Source of the DNA: Thermococcus thermotolerans
Lineage (GTDB): Archaea > Methanobacteriota_B > Thermococci > Thermococcales > Thermococcaceae
Reading direction: 5' to 3'
Length of the DNA: 64,000 nt
Assembly: GCF_024707485.1 (NCBI RefSeq)
Contig: NZ_CP102602.1
Span: forward strand, 930,001-994,000
The notes below the pieces were generated by a model. It searched no databases. It had not been told where the DNA came from and was given only the letters and a program-made list of their open reading frames with translations. Position numbers and translations under genes: made by a program. Shown piece by piece: positions 1-8,066 of the stretch; position 1 is the stretch's first letter, and every line of letters begins with the position of its first letter.

Positions 1-210
1 TATGTACAGCTCTATATCGGGAAGAAGCTCCTCCTCGTCAACAAAATGCATAACCTCGCGGTAGATGCCCGGAGGCATGTAGAACTCGACCTTTCCAAAG
101 AGCCTCTCGGCATAGCCCAGAAAAGTCCTCATAGCCTCGGTTGGGGAGCCACCGAACCTGTTCCGGATCTCCGGGTTGACGAAAATGCTCGTGTCAAGGA
201 CGAACCGCAT
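1..210 (-). CDS. RNA-free ribonuclease P (HARP, PIN domain), N-terminal part
   Basis: Only the first 70 codons lie inside the window; the gene runs off the left edge. The protein begins MRFVLDTSIFVNPEIRNRF, with the PIN-domain aspartate in LDTSIF, and continues with EFYMPPGIYREV. This matches my memory of the HARP family (homologues of Aquifex RNase P, also annotated RNA ligase partner protein), which removes 5' leaders from pre-tRNA without an RNA subunit. The ATG at 210 is divergent from the FucI-like gene, with about 60 bp for both promoters. HARP rather than a VapC toxin is inferred from the N-terminal sequence alone, because the catalytic half is outside the window. Confidence 0.8.
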   Translation of the reverse strand, partial: MRFVLDTSIFVNPEIRNRFGGSPTEAMRTFLGYAERLFGKVEFYMPPGIYREVMHFVDEEELLPDIELYI

Positions 211-270
211 TGCCACGCTACCACCACAAGCTTATTTAAGTGCGGAAGTTTAAAACGGTTAGGTGAAAGC

Positions 271-1479
271 ATGAAGGTCGGAGTTGTTTTTGGAGTCAGC
301 GAACTTGCAAACCCGAAGGCCTTTGAGAAAAAGGCCTCGGAGTTCATAACGACGCTTGCAAAGGAGTTTGAGGTCGTTGGGGGCTTTTTCATCTCGACAA
401 AGAGGGACTTCAAGGAGGCGAAGGAGGAGGTCAACTTCAACGAGGTTGATGCAGTGGTTCTTTACCCGCTCACCGGCGGTACCGAAGGCCCTCTGAAGGA
501 GTTTGCGGTTTACAGACGCCCGACGGTGATCTACGGTGACCCGTTCAACAATTCACTCGCAGCTGGGATAGAGTTGAGGGAGTACTTCAGGGAAAGGCTC
601 GTCCCTTCGACCCTTGTCAAAGACTTCAACGAGCTGAAGGCGGCTCTTTTGGGCTACGAGGACATGAAGGAGACCCTCGATAAGTTCTTAAAAATGAGAA
701 TCGGCATAATAGGTAGGGTCTCACCCTGGCTTATCAATGAGAAGTTTGAGCTTCCTTACACGAAGATAAGCCTCAAAAAGTTCTACGAGTACTACGAGGC
801 CACCACCGAGGCGGAAGGATGGAAGGTTGTGGAGGAAATAGTCGGAAAGGCTGTCGAGATAAAGGAGCCCGGCAGGGAAGACCTCGTGAGGGCAGGCAGG
901 ATATACCTTGCGATAAAGAAGATACTGGAGGACTACAGGCTGGATGGGTTTACAATTGGGTGCTTTGACATAGTCATGAAGTCCAAAATGACACCCTGCC
1001 TGGCGCTGGCCATGTTCAACGCGGAGGGAATTCCGGCCGCCTGCGAGGGGGAACTGAATGCCCTGCTGGGAATGATGATAGTGAGGCGCTTTTTCGACAA
1101 GCCAGCTTTCATGGGCAACATAGCCGACTACGGGGAAAGCCACATAATCCTCGCCCACTGCACAGCACCACTCATCGGAAAATACATCATCAGGTCGCAC
1201 TTCGAGAGCGGCACGGGGGTTGGAGTCGACGTCCAGCTGCCGAGGGGGAAGGCCAGCCTCCTGAAGATACGAGGAAGGAAGGCGGTCGTCGCAGGCGTTG
1301 AAGTTATCGGCCAGGAACACAGTGAATTCAGATGCAGAACCCAGATGAAGCTCCGCATAGAGGACGCGATGGACTTCATAGACGGAACCCTCGGGAACCA
1401 TCACCTCCTCGTCTATGTGGACAGTGAGGTCCTTGCCGATCTGCTCAGCGAGCTGGGCTTTGAAGTCATGCTTTACTAA
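271..1479 (+). CDS. Fucose/arabinose isomerase-like protein
   Basis: A 402-residue protein of the L-fucose/L-arabinose isomerase fold. Candidate metal ligands in the C-terminal half are Glu in ACEGELNALLGM, Asp in NIADYGESH and His in GNHHLLVYVD, the E-D-H set these isomerases use to bind Mn2+. It is shorter than bacterial FucI (about 590 residues), so it belongs to the compact archaeal group whose substrate is not settled; a ketose-aldose isomerase acting on a sugar or sugar acid is the best guess. I chose ATG 271, preceded by AGGTGAA, over an in-frame upstream ATG that would overlap the divergent HARP gene. No sugar pathway genes are adjacent, so context gives no substrate. Confidence 0.7.
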   Translation: MKVGVVFGVSELANPKAFEKKASEFITTLAKEFEVVGGFFISTKRDFKEAKEEVNFNEVDAVVLYPLTGGTEGPLKEFAVYRRPTVIYGDPFNNSLAAGIELREYFRERLVPSTLVKDFNELKAALLGYEDMKETLDKFLKMRIGIIGRVSPWLINEKFELPYTKISLKKFYEYYEATTEAEGWKVVEEIVGKAVEIKEPGREDLVRAGRIYLAIKKILEDYRLDGFTIGCFDIVMKSKMTPCLALAMFNAEGIPAACEGELNALLGMMIVRRFFDKPAFMGNIADYGESHIILAHCTAPLIGKYIIRSHFESGTGVGVDVQLPRGKASLLKIRGRKAVVAGVEVIGQEHSEFRCRTQMKLRIEDAMDFIDGTLGNHHLLVYVDSEVLADLLSELGFEVMLY

Positions 1480-1527
1480 CCTCTTTCAACCTTTGTTCTA
1501 TATACCGGCCTATTCGATATTGCTCGG

Positions 1528-1541
1528 CGAAAATTTTATTA
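1528..1541 (+). promoter_or_regulatory. BRE/TATA promoter of the pilin-like gene
   Basis: CGAAAA followed by TTTTATTA is a good archaeal BRE plus TATA pair. It predicts a start near 1562, about 15 nt ahead of the GTG start codon and just before a strong GGAGGTGAT ribosome site. Confidence 0.55.
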
Positions 1542-1576
1542 ACCTTTAGTTATTAATATATGTCGGAGGTGATAGT

Positions 1577-1747
1577 GTGAAAAAGGCTCAAGCTGCCGTC
1601 GAGTACCTGATGATGATCGCAGTTGCCTTGATAGTGGCACTGCTTACTATAAAAGCTGTATTAAGGACTGCAAACTACGCCTCAGCACGGATAAGGGATA
1701 CCTCTCAAAAAATTGCAGAAACAATGAATGAAATGATAAAAAGCTGA
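1577..1747 (+). CDS. Small class III signal peptide protein (pilin-like)
   Basis: A 56-residue protein starting at GTG 1577 behind the ribosome site GGAGGTGAT. It opens KKAQAAVEYLMMIAVALIVA: a short basic leader, then Q-x3-E-Y-L and a hydrophobic stretch. This is the class III signal peptide pattern (cut before Gln by the archaeal prepilin peptidase) found on archaellins and type IV pilins of Thermococcales. The remainder is a short amphipathic tail, so it would be a minimal pilin or pseudopilin forming or priming a surface filament. It has its own BRE/TATA promoter, and its stop lies 3 nt from the convergent transporter stop. No pilus assembly genes are nearby; its partners must be elsewhere. 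The motif is clear; the role is inferred. Confidence 0.72.
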   Translation: MKKAQAAVEYLMMIAVALIVALLTIKAVLRTANYASARIRDTSQKIAETMNEMIKS

Positions 1748-1750
1748 AAA

Positions 1751-4066
1751 TTAGGCGCTCGCTTTTCTTGCTGAAACCCTTGCACCATAGATCCTCATAC
1801 CAATAAAGAGTGCAAGTTCCAGTGCCACTGGGATCATGTGGAGTGAAGCTGCCACAAGGCTGAGGCCGACTATAATTGCCCTCCCGACCGTTGGAACCTG
1901 CAGGTCCTTGAAGTGTCCCGTTATAGCTATTGCCAGCATGTACATTATCAGGATCGTTGCAGCAAAGTAATACAGTACCCTCAGTGCCATCTCTGGGGTC
2001 CACTCTGAGACGGTTATGAGGAACATCTCCGGATGGGTGAAGTAGATATACGGTCCTATGTATCCTGCCAGCGCATACTTGACCGAGTTTATGGCGGTCT
2101 TCCAGAAGTCTCCTCCCGCCAGCGCTGAACCCGCATAGGCCGCCAGTGCAACCGGTGGTGTCAAATCCGCCAGTATTCCAAAGTAGAACACGAAGAAGTG
2201 TGCCGCGAGGAGGGCTATCGCCGTACTGTAACCGGGGACAGGTGCATCGTATATCGGGTTGCCTGCGACCGCAGTGTAAACCGCTGGGGCGGCAACGAGA
2301 GAGGTTATAACGTAGTTCGCCGTCGTTGGGACGCCCATGCCCAGGATGAGGCTGAATATCATTGCCATTATCAGGAGCAGGAGCAGGTTTCCGCCGGCGA
2401 GGTCAACGAGTTTGTAGCCGAGTGAGGTCACCAAACCTGTCATGGTGAGGACTCCCTGTATAAGGCCTGCACTGGCGGCGGCGAGCATCACGGTAGTGCT
2501 GGTCTTGCCCGCGTCTATCATGGACTCATACGTGGCTGAGTACATCTTCCTGCCGCCCTCTGTACGCGATCTGTATCCCACCAGTAGGGAGAAGATTATT
2601 CCAAAGGTGCCACTCATCAGGAGAATCTCTTCCTTCCTCATGTAGAGCAGCTTTCCGAGAACCGCCATCAGTATGAAGAGGATGCTTATGTAGAACTTCT
2701 CATTGAACTCGGCTTTATCAGTGAAGAGCGCTGCCGCTACCAGAAGAGCAGCGAGTATCAGGAGCACGGCCCCAACAGGGGTGGCATACTGCCTGCTGGT
2801 GAACATAAGAATGGTCGTTATAAGCGCTATCGCCACGTAGAAGTGTTCGTGTCCCGGTATCTCGTCCTTTGATATCCAGGCAACCCAGATGGCAATTCCA
2901 AGGGAAGACACAGCCGCTATGTGCGGTGCAATTCCCCAGACAAGCGCCACCGTAATGACAACTATCGGGAGCAGGATGTAAATTTTCTTCAGGAAGTAAC
3001 TCAGGGGTTTAAAGTGCTCCCTGGGCATTCCCTTCAGGCCGAGCCTCTTGGTCTCAAGGTCTATGAAGAGGTAGACGCCTATGTAGTATATCAGAGCCGG
3101 CAGGACTGCGGCTATGATGAGCTTGTTGTAGGGCACACCGAGGAACTGTGCCATGATAAAGGCGGCGGCACCCATAACGGGAGGCATCAGCTGGCCGCCG
3201 GTTGAAGCGACCGGTTCAACGGCACCAGCTATCTCCGGTGGGTAGCCGGCCTTCTTCATCAGGGGTATTGTGAAAGTGCCCGTTGTCAGGACGTTGGCGA
3301 CACTGGAGCCGCTGACGGTACCCATGAGTCCGCTTGAAATCACAGCGGCTTTGGCCGGCCCTCCCGGCCTAGTCCCAAAGAGACTTATCATGAACTCCGT
3401 TATGTAATCACTAACTCCTATCTTCAGGAGGAACGCCCCGAAGAAAACGAAGGCGAATACGTATATCGTCATGACATAGTAGGGAATCCCGAAAATTCCC
3501 TGGTCCAGGTACAGGTACTGGACTATCCTCGTCCAGTTGTAGCCGGCGTCTCTGATACCATAGAGCAGGAAGATAACCACGATCGTGGGAAGAATCCAGC
3601 CTATGGCCCTCCTTGTGGCCTCAAGGACGAGTATTATTGCCAGTATTCCAAAGATAACGTCCGTCTGATTCACATCGTAGTACACCATGTACGTGGGCCA
3701 GCGCCAGAACTTGTAAAACGCAGCTGCCAGACCCAACAGGATTATCAGATAGTCAAACCATTGAACCTTGGACAGGTACTTTTCCTTTTTCCGGATAGGG
3801 TACCTCAGGAAAGCTATGACAAATATCATTCCCAGCACGAAGGCCATTACCTGCTGATCCTGGAAGTCAAGCTTCAGGAACTCCACTTCAATTCCTAGTT
3901 TGCTGAATATGGAGTACAGAAGGAACATGAAATTGAAGATAAACAGTATCTCAAAAATCCCTATGAGTATCGAGGCAGAGTTGAGAACCCTATCCAAGGT
4001 TTTAGGGAGCGTCCTAGTCGTCTCAAGTTTTATCTTTTTCTCTATGGCCTCAAGGTTCTCTCCCAT
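1751..4066 (-). CDS. TRAP transporter fused permease (DctQM, 4TM/12TM)
   Basis: A 771-residue integral membrane protein. The N-terminal part resembles the small four-helix DctQ subunit; the rest is the 12-helix DctM subunit, with glycine-rich segments such as GLMGTVSGSSVANVLTTG and GMGVPTTANYVI. The fused form goes with TAXI-type binding proteins, one of which is encoded upstream, so this is the membrane channel of a sodium-driven uptake system for an organic acid or amino acid. The start is ATG 4066, which has GGAGGTG at a suitable distance; a GTG at 4075 falls inside that ribosome site. It lies 2 nt after the DUF1850 gene and is the last gene of the operon. Confidence 0.9.
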   Translation of the reverse strand: MGENLEAIEKKIKLETTRTLPKTLDRVLNSASILIGIFEILFIFNFMFLLYSIFSKLGIEVEFLKLDFQDQQVMAFVLGMIFVIAFLRYPIRKKEKYLSKVQWFDYLIILLGLAAAFYKFWRWPTYMVYYDVNQTDVIFGILAIILVLEATRRAIGWILPTIVVIFLLYGIRDAGYNWTRIVQYLYLDQGIFGIPYYVMTIYVFAFVFFGAFLLKIGVSDYITEFMISLFGTRPGGPAKAAVISSGLMGTVSGSSVANVLTTGTFTIPLMKKAGYPPEIAGAVEPVASTGGQLMPPVMGAAAFIMAQFLGVPYNKLIIAAVLPALIYYIGVYLFIDLETKRLGLKGMPREHFKPLSYFLKKIYILLPIVVITVALVWGIAPHIAAVSSLGIAIWVAWISKDEIPGHEHFYVAIALITTILMFTSRQYATPVGAVLLILAALLVAAALFTDKAEFNEKFYISILFILMAVLGKLLYMRKEEILLMSGTFGIIFSLLVGYRSRTEGGRKMYSATYESMIDAGKTSTTVMLAAASAGLIQGVLTMTGLVTSLGYKLVDLAGGNLLLLLIMAMIFSLILGMGVPTTANYVITSLVAAPAVYTAVAGNPIYDAPVPGYSTAIALLAAHFFVFYFGILADLTPPVALAAYAGSALAGGDFWKTAINSVKYALAGYIGPYIYFTHPEMFLITVSEWTPEMALRVLYYFAATILIMYMLAIAITGHFKDLQVPTVGRAIIVGLSLVAASLHMIPVALELALFIGMRIYGARVSARKASA

Positions 4067-4068
4067 CT

Positions 4069-4524
4069 TCAACACCTCCTAATGGTTAAAATGATCCCCG
4101 GCATGGCAGTGACCTCTATTCTAAGAACGCCCTCCTGCGGGGGCTGTACAAACATGGGAATTCCATCCATCACAACGGTGACGTTGTTCAGGGGTATAAA
4201 CCAGTATTCCCAGTGTTTTCCCAGGAACCTGTTCTCCCTTTTAACGTAAAAGTCCCCGTCCCTATAGTCGAAGTCTATAGGCTGTCCCGCCAGGAACTCC
4301 TGCCACATTTCCATCGTAAAGTATATTCCGTCACCTGAGACTCTGTACACGTCCACGACCTTTGTAAGGGAGACACTGTGAGTGTAGTGGATCTCCAGCA
4401 GGGCCTGATTCCAGATGGGCCTGTAGCATTCGTTCCCATTAAAAGCTACCCCAACCGCGGGGAAAGGGTAAAGGGCCGGCACTATCAGGAGAACGATTAA
4501 TAAAAAAATGAAAGATTTCCTCAA
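4069..4524 (-). CDS. DUF1850 domain protein linked to TAXI TRAP transporter
   Basis: A 151-residue protein with an N-terminal hydrophobic signal or anchor (about residues 4-25), so most of it should be extracytoplasmic. The YTHSVSLTKVVDVYRV segment near residue 50 is typical of DUF1850, a family whose genes accompany TAXI-type TRAP transporters. Its job is unknown; a periplasm-side accessory of the transporter is inferred from position. It sits between the binding-protein gene (15-nt gap) and the permease gene (2-nt gap), so the three are surely co-transcribed. Confidence 0.8.
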   Translation of the reverse strand: MRKSFIFLLIVLLIVPALYPFPAVGVAFNGNECYRPIWNQALLEIHYTHSVSLTKVVDVYRVSGDGIYFTMEMWQEFLAGQPIDFDYRDGDFYVKRENRFLGKHWEYWFIPLNNVTVVMDGIPMFVQPPQEGVLRIEVTAMPGIILTIRRC

Positions 4525-4539
4525 TATCCCACCCCTACA

Positions 4540-5574
4540 TCAGGGTTTGACGCTTTCAGGGACTGTTATTCCCTGCTCTTCGTAGTACTTAATAGCTCCC
4601 GGGTGGAGCGGGACCATAAGGCCTTCAAAAGCCTTGTTGATGTCAATCTGCTTCGCTACCGTGTGGGCAGTGGCAAGGTCATCGATGCTCGTGTAAAGTA
4701 TCTTGGTCATTTCGTAGACCAAGTCATCAGGCAGGTCTTTGTGGACGATAAGGGTGGCCTTAACGGCTATTGTCTGGGCGTCCTCGTCCATTCCGTTGTA
4801 GGTTCCCTTAGGTATGGTCACCTTGACGTAGAACGGATAGCCCTGGTCATGGAGTTTTTGAACGACCTCATCGGGGACTGAAAGTATCCTGACCGGAACC
4901 TTGACGGCTATCTGGTTGATCGCAGGAGCTGGGTAGGCTATAACTGTAAACTCCGCATCAACCTGGCCGAGAACAAGGCTCTGGGCGGCTTCTTCAAAGG
5001 TTTGATAAACGGGCTCGATCTGATCCCAGATTCCAGCAGCCTTGAGAACCCTCTCAGCGGTGGCAGCAACACCGCTTCCAGCGGCACCAACGACGACCTT
5101 CTTACCTTTGAGGTCGTAGATGGTCTTAATATCACTGTCGGCCCTCACAACGATCTGGACGGGCTCGGGGTAGAGGGTTCCTATTGCACGGAGATCCTTG
5201 ATGGGTCCGCTCTTCTCGAACTGATAAAGTCCGTTCCATGCATAATAGGTAACGTCGTTCTGGGCTATCGCCGCCTGGGCCTCACCCTTGCCAACGGCGA
5301 GACAGTTGGCAACGCTGGCACCGCTGGTAACTGCCTTGGCATAGATCATGTCACTCTTCTTGTTTATTACCTTTGCATACATCGAACCCAGTGCGAAATA
5401 GACGCTACCCGGTCCGGAACCTGTGTAAATGGTTATGATATACTTTCCATCGTCGGTCTTCTCCAGGTTCAGGCCCTGGGTCGTTGTTTCTCCACCGCCG
5501 GTCTGAGTACAGCCGGCCGCTATCACGGCCAAAAACAAAACAAAGGTCAAACCAACTGCTGTCCATTTCCTCAT
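4540..5574 (-). CDS. TAXI family TRAP transporter solute-binding lipoprotein
   Basis: A 344-residue extracellular binding protein. The signal peptide ends in the lipobox AAGC (Cys near residue 22), followed by a Thr/Gly-rich linker. The mature part has the TAXI pattern: YTGSGPGSVYFALGSMYAKV at the start, then DLKGKKVVVGAAGSGVAATA and AHTVAKQI. TAXI proteins studied elsewhere bind glutamate, glutamine or related acids, but the substrate cannot be read here. It is the first gene of a TRAP operon with the DUF1850 and fused permease genes, with its own TATA box in the 160-bp gap after kamA. A substrate link to the KamA enzyme is a hypothesis only. Confidence 0.9.
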   Translation of the reverse strand: MRKWTAVGLTFVLFLAVIAAGCTQTGGGETTTQGLNLEKTDDGKYIITIYTGSGPGSVYFALGSMYAKVINKKSDMIYAKAVTSGASVANCLAVGKGEAQAAIAQNDVTYYAWNGLYQFEKSGPIKDLRAIGTLYPEPVQIVVRADSDIKTIYDLKGKKVVVGAAGSGVAATAERVLKAAGIWDQIEPVYQTFEEAAQSLVLGQVDAEFTVIAYPAPAINQIAVKVPVRILSVPDEVVQKLHDQGYPFYVKVTIPKGTYNGMDEDAQTIAVKATLIVHKDLPDDLVYEMTKILYTSIDDLATAHTVAKQIDINKAFEGLMVPLHPGAIKYYEEQGITVPESVKP

Positions 5575-5660
5575 CCTTTACCACCCCTTAACGGCTGACG
5601 CCCACATATGCGCAGGCGTCTAAAGATGTACATGTATCGCAGTATATGCACACTACATAG

Positions 5661-5670
5661 TTATATATTT
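5661..5670 (-). promoter_or_regulatory. TATA box of the TRAP operon
   Basis: Read on the minus strand this is AAATATATAA, preceded by an A-rich stretch. It would start transcription near 5640, about 65 nt upstream of the binding-protein ATG at 5574, so the transporter can be expressed independently of kamA. Confidence 0.5.
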
Positions 5671-5734
5671 TTTGGCCGATTGAAAGTTTTACATGCTATT
5701 AAACAAAAATCAAATGGGAAACAATGAAAAATAT

Positions 5735-7648
5735 TCAGTAGTAGTACCAGATGGTCCAGTAGTCTTTCGGATCCTCACCGATGCTCTCCAGGTAGTCGAG
5801 ATACTCCTTAATTGGAACGTCTGGGTAGGTGTAGAGCTTGGTCTCGCTGATGCCCTTCTCCCACGGGTGCATGAGGTATATCCTGCTACCGTCGGGTCTT
5901 ATTCCGACCAGCTCCCTGTCCTGCCATGCACGGAGGTGGTTCTTGCCCATCCTGGGGACGTTGAAGACGGGCTCGTCCGGCCTGAACTGGCCCGGCAGAA
6001 GCCTTGCCTCCTCCTTCCTCTCCTGGACGACCCTGGCTATGGGCACGAGGTAGTCCTTCTGCTCTATCTTGCCCTTTGGATAGAAGGTGTAGTACGGGTC
6101 GATGCCCACCTTCTTGAGGGCAATCCTGAGGGCCACGTTCTCAAAACGCCTGCTGACGTTTCTTTGGTATACCAGCTGGTTGTAGATGTATATCCCCTGC
6201 TTCCTCAGCTTGTACGTGGCCTCGGCGACCTCAGGGGTTACCTCATAGGCGGTCTCGAAGTGGGTCGAGATGGCGACGTTCCTCTTCCCAGGCTCTATGT
6301 ATGACCCGAGAATCTCGGCGAGGCTGTCGGTTATTCTCATTGGAACCGTGACTAGTATCCTGGTTCCCCAGCGGATGTTCACGACGTGATCCATCTCCGC
6401 AAGGCGGGACATTATCTTGTCGATTATCTTGTCGCTGAGGGCTATGGGGTCTCCGCCGGTTATGAGGACATCCATCATGGAGTCGTGCTCGGCGAACCAC
6501 TCAAGGGCTTTCTCTATCTTGTCCCATCCCGGGAAGGAGCCGGCCATGAATGGCTCAAGAACCTCCCAGTTCCTCTGACAGTAGACACATATCTGCGGGC
6601 AGGTGTCATAGGCCTTGAGGATGGCAATGGTGACGTACCTCCTGGTGACAAGGTCTATCGGGGAGGTATCATGCTCACCCATGAAGTCGAAATAATACTC
6701 CCTGTCCTCACGGTGGATTATCATGTTGTCCATGTACCACTCCGGCGGCATTACCTGCCTCCTCACGTGCCTGTCGTATTTGTAAGGCTCCTGAAAGTCC
6801 CACAGGTGGAGGTAGTGGGGCGTTATTCCCCAAGGGATGCGGTATTTAACGGCCAACTCGACCTGCCTGAGGTCGTCCTCCGGAACCTTGACTATGCCGA
6901 GTTCGTTGAGCTCCCTCAGGGTTTCGAGACCCTTCTCCCTCTTGAGGACGTGGGAGAACTGCCAGCGGTAGTCGAACCACTCGTCCTCGGTTATACCAAA
7001 GTACTCCATGAGCTGTTCTCTCTGCTTCTTCCTCTTCTCGATAATCTCCCTGTCGAGGCCGCTCGGGTATTTCTTGAGGTAGCCCCTTATGTAGTCCCAT
7101 TCCTTGTCAAGGTAGTCCGAACGGGCGAGAGCGGCTTTTCTCCCCTTTATCTTGCTGAAGTCCACGAATTTAATACCTGCCGCTTCAAGCTTTGGTCCGA
7201 GCCAGCCTTTGGAGTAGCCGCTGACACCGGCCATAGCTTTGAAGAGGTGCCTGAACTCCTCGACGAAACCCTCCGTAATAATGCTCAGAACGTGCTTGTC
7301 TCCCCTAGCGGCTTTCCACAGGTATTCCAGCGTGCTGAAGCCCGCCGCTTTCTCCCCGTATTCGGAGATTATGTTCAGGAAGACGCTGGTGGCTTCGATC
7401 CCGAGCCATCTGTCTATGGGATCAACGTTAAATTCTCCGTTCTTGTATTTCCAAAGCAATTCCTCTCCAAATTTGGAAAGTCTTTCACGGGCATCCTCTA
7501 TAGTGTCGCTGGTGAGCAGTATCTCTTTGATTTCAGGCAGGGGTTCAAAAATCTCCATAAAAACCTCGTGATCAACTCCCTGCCTGAGACCCCAGGGGGA
7601 CTCCTCCACGTTAAATGTGGAGACGGCGCTTTCCATCTGTTTTTCCAT
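5735..7648 (-). CDS. KamA family radical SAM aminomutase (lysine/glutamate 2,3-aminomutase-like)
   Basis: A 637-residue protein. The radical SAM cluster site is C350-x3-C354-x2-C357 (CPQICVYC), followed by ITGGDP near residue 400, which is typical of the SAM site. Lys569 in VPRMGKNHLRAW is a candidate for the PLP-binding lysine, as in lysine 2,3-aminomutase. The family moves an alpha-amino group to the beta carbon using SAM, a 4Fe-4S cluster and PLP. At 637 residues it is far longer than bacterial KamA (about 415), with roughly 300 residues before the cluster. Substrate (lysine, glutamate or other) cannot be assigned; beta-amino acids can serve as osmolytes. ATG 7648 follows GGGGGTGA. It lies upstream of, and in the same direction as, a TAXI TRAP operon. 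Confidence 0.85.
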   Translation of the reverse strand: MEKQMESAVSTFNVEESPWGLRQGVDHEVFMEIFEPLPEIKEILLTSDTIEDARERLSKFGEELLWKYKNGEFNVDPIDRWLGIEATSVFLNIISEYGEKAAGFSTLEYLWKAARGDKHVLSIITEGFVEEFRHLFKAMAGVSGYSKGWLGPKLEAAGIKFVDFSKIKGRKAALARSDYLDKEWDYIRGYLKKYPSGLDREIIEKRKKQREQLMEYFGITEDEWFDYRWQFSHVLKREKGLETLRELNELGIVKVPEDDLRQVELAVKYRIPWGITPHYLHLWDFQEPYKYDRHVRRQVMPPEWYMDNMIIHREDREYYFDFMGEHDTSPIDLVTRRYVTIAILKAYDTCPQICVYCQRNWEVLEPFMAGSFPGWDKIEKALEWFAEHDSMMDVLITGGDPIALSDKIIDKIMSRLAEMDHVVNIRWGTRILVTVPMRITDSLAEILGSYIEPGKRNVAISTHFETAYEVTPEVAEATYKLRKQGIYIYNQLVYQRNVSRRFENVALRIALKKVGIDPYYTFYPKGKIEQKDYLVPIARVVQERKEEARLLPGQFRPDEPVFNVPRMGKNHLRAWQDRELVGIRPDGSRIYLMHPWEKGISETKLYTYPDVPIKEYLDYLESIGEDPKDYWTIWYYY

Positions 7649-7662
7649 ATTTTCACCCCCTT

Positions 7663-7719
7663 CGATACGGCCCTCCGGGACATCAGTGTTCCTGTCCCTT
7701 CACGGGTGTCCGGTTATCG
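7663..7719 (-). promoter_or_regulatory. Nested inverted-repeat 5' leader of kamA
   Basis: Three nested arms can be paired in the predicted kamA mRNA leader. The outer arm is 7715-7719 with 7663-7667 (CGATA/TATCG). The middle arm is 7707-7713 with 7675-7682 (CCGGACA/TGTCCCGG, seven pairs and one bulged base). The inner arm is 7704-7706 with 7696-7698 (three pairs, five-base loop). The predicted start from the TATA box at 7741-7752 falls at about 7719, the foot of the outer arm, and the ribosome site GGGGGTGA lies just after the structure. The pairing is seen; a regulatory role is inferred. Confidence 0.4.
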
Positions 7720-7740
7720 TTCCTAGTGAGCTCCCATGGC

Positions 7741-7752
7741 TATATATATTTT
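7741..7752 (-). promoter_or_regulatory. TATA box of kamA
   Basis: TATATATATTTT on the plus strand, read AAAATATATATA on the minus strand, is a strong archaeal TATA element. It places the start of the kamA transcript near 7719 and gives a leader of roughly 70 nt. Confidence 0.6.
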
Positions 7753-8066
7753 ACTTTTTCATGCCAGTAAAACCCGACATTATTAAAATTTTTTGCTAAT
7801 AATTACGAATATTTTACATATTTTCGGCCAAATTATTGAAAAATTGATAAAACATAATTTAACTTATGTCAAAGTCCCGCCAGCATCTTTACATTAATAA
7901 ATTCTAAATTTTATATAATTTCAACAATTCGGGGTATGTAATTCGACTTTATTCAAAAAAGGTAAACACCCCCACATCGTTCGTCTCGTCCCCACTGCAG
8001 GCATGGCAGGAGTGAAAAACAAAAGCATTATAACCCAAAGCCCCATACTGCGTGCGGGGAAGTAAA
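7753..8066. other. AT-rich intergenic region
   Basis: About 310 bp without a convincing gene between kamA (minus) and the D-aminoacyl-tRNA deacylase gene (plus). The part from about 7775 to 7940 is much richer in A and T than the surrounding genes and has many poly-A and poly-T runs. It probably holds upstream promoter elements for both directions. No tRNA, sRNA box pattern or long repeat was seen. Confidence 0.5.
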
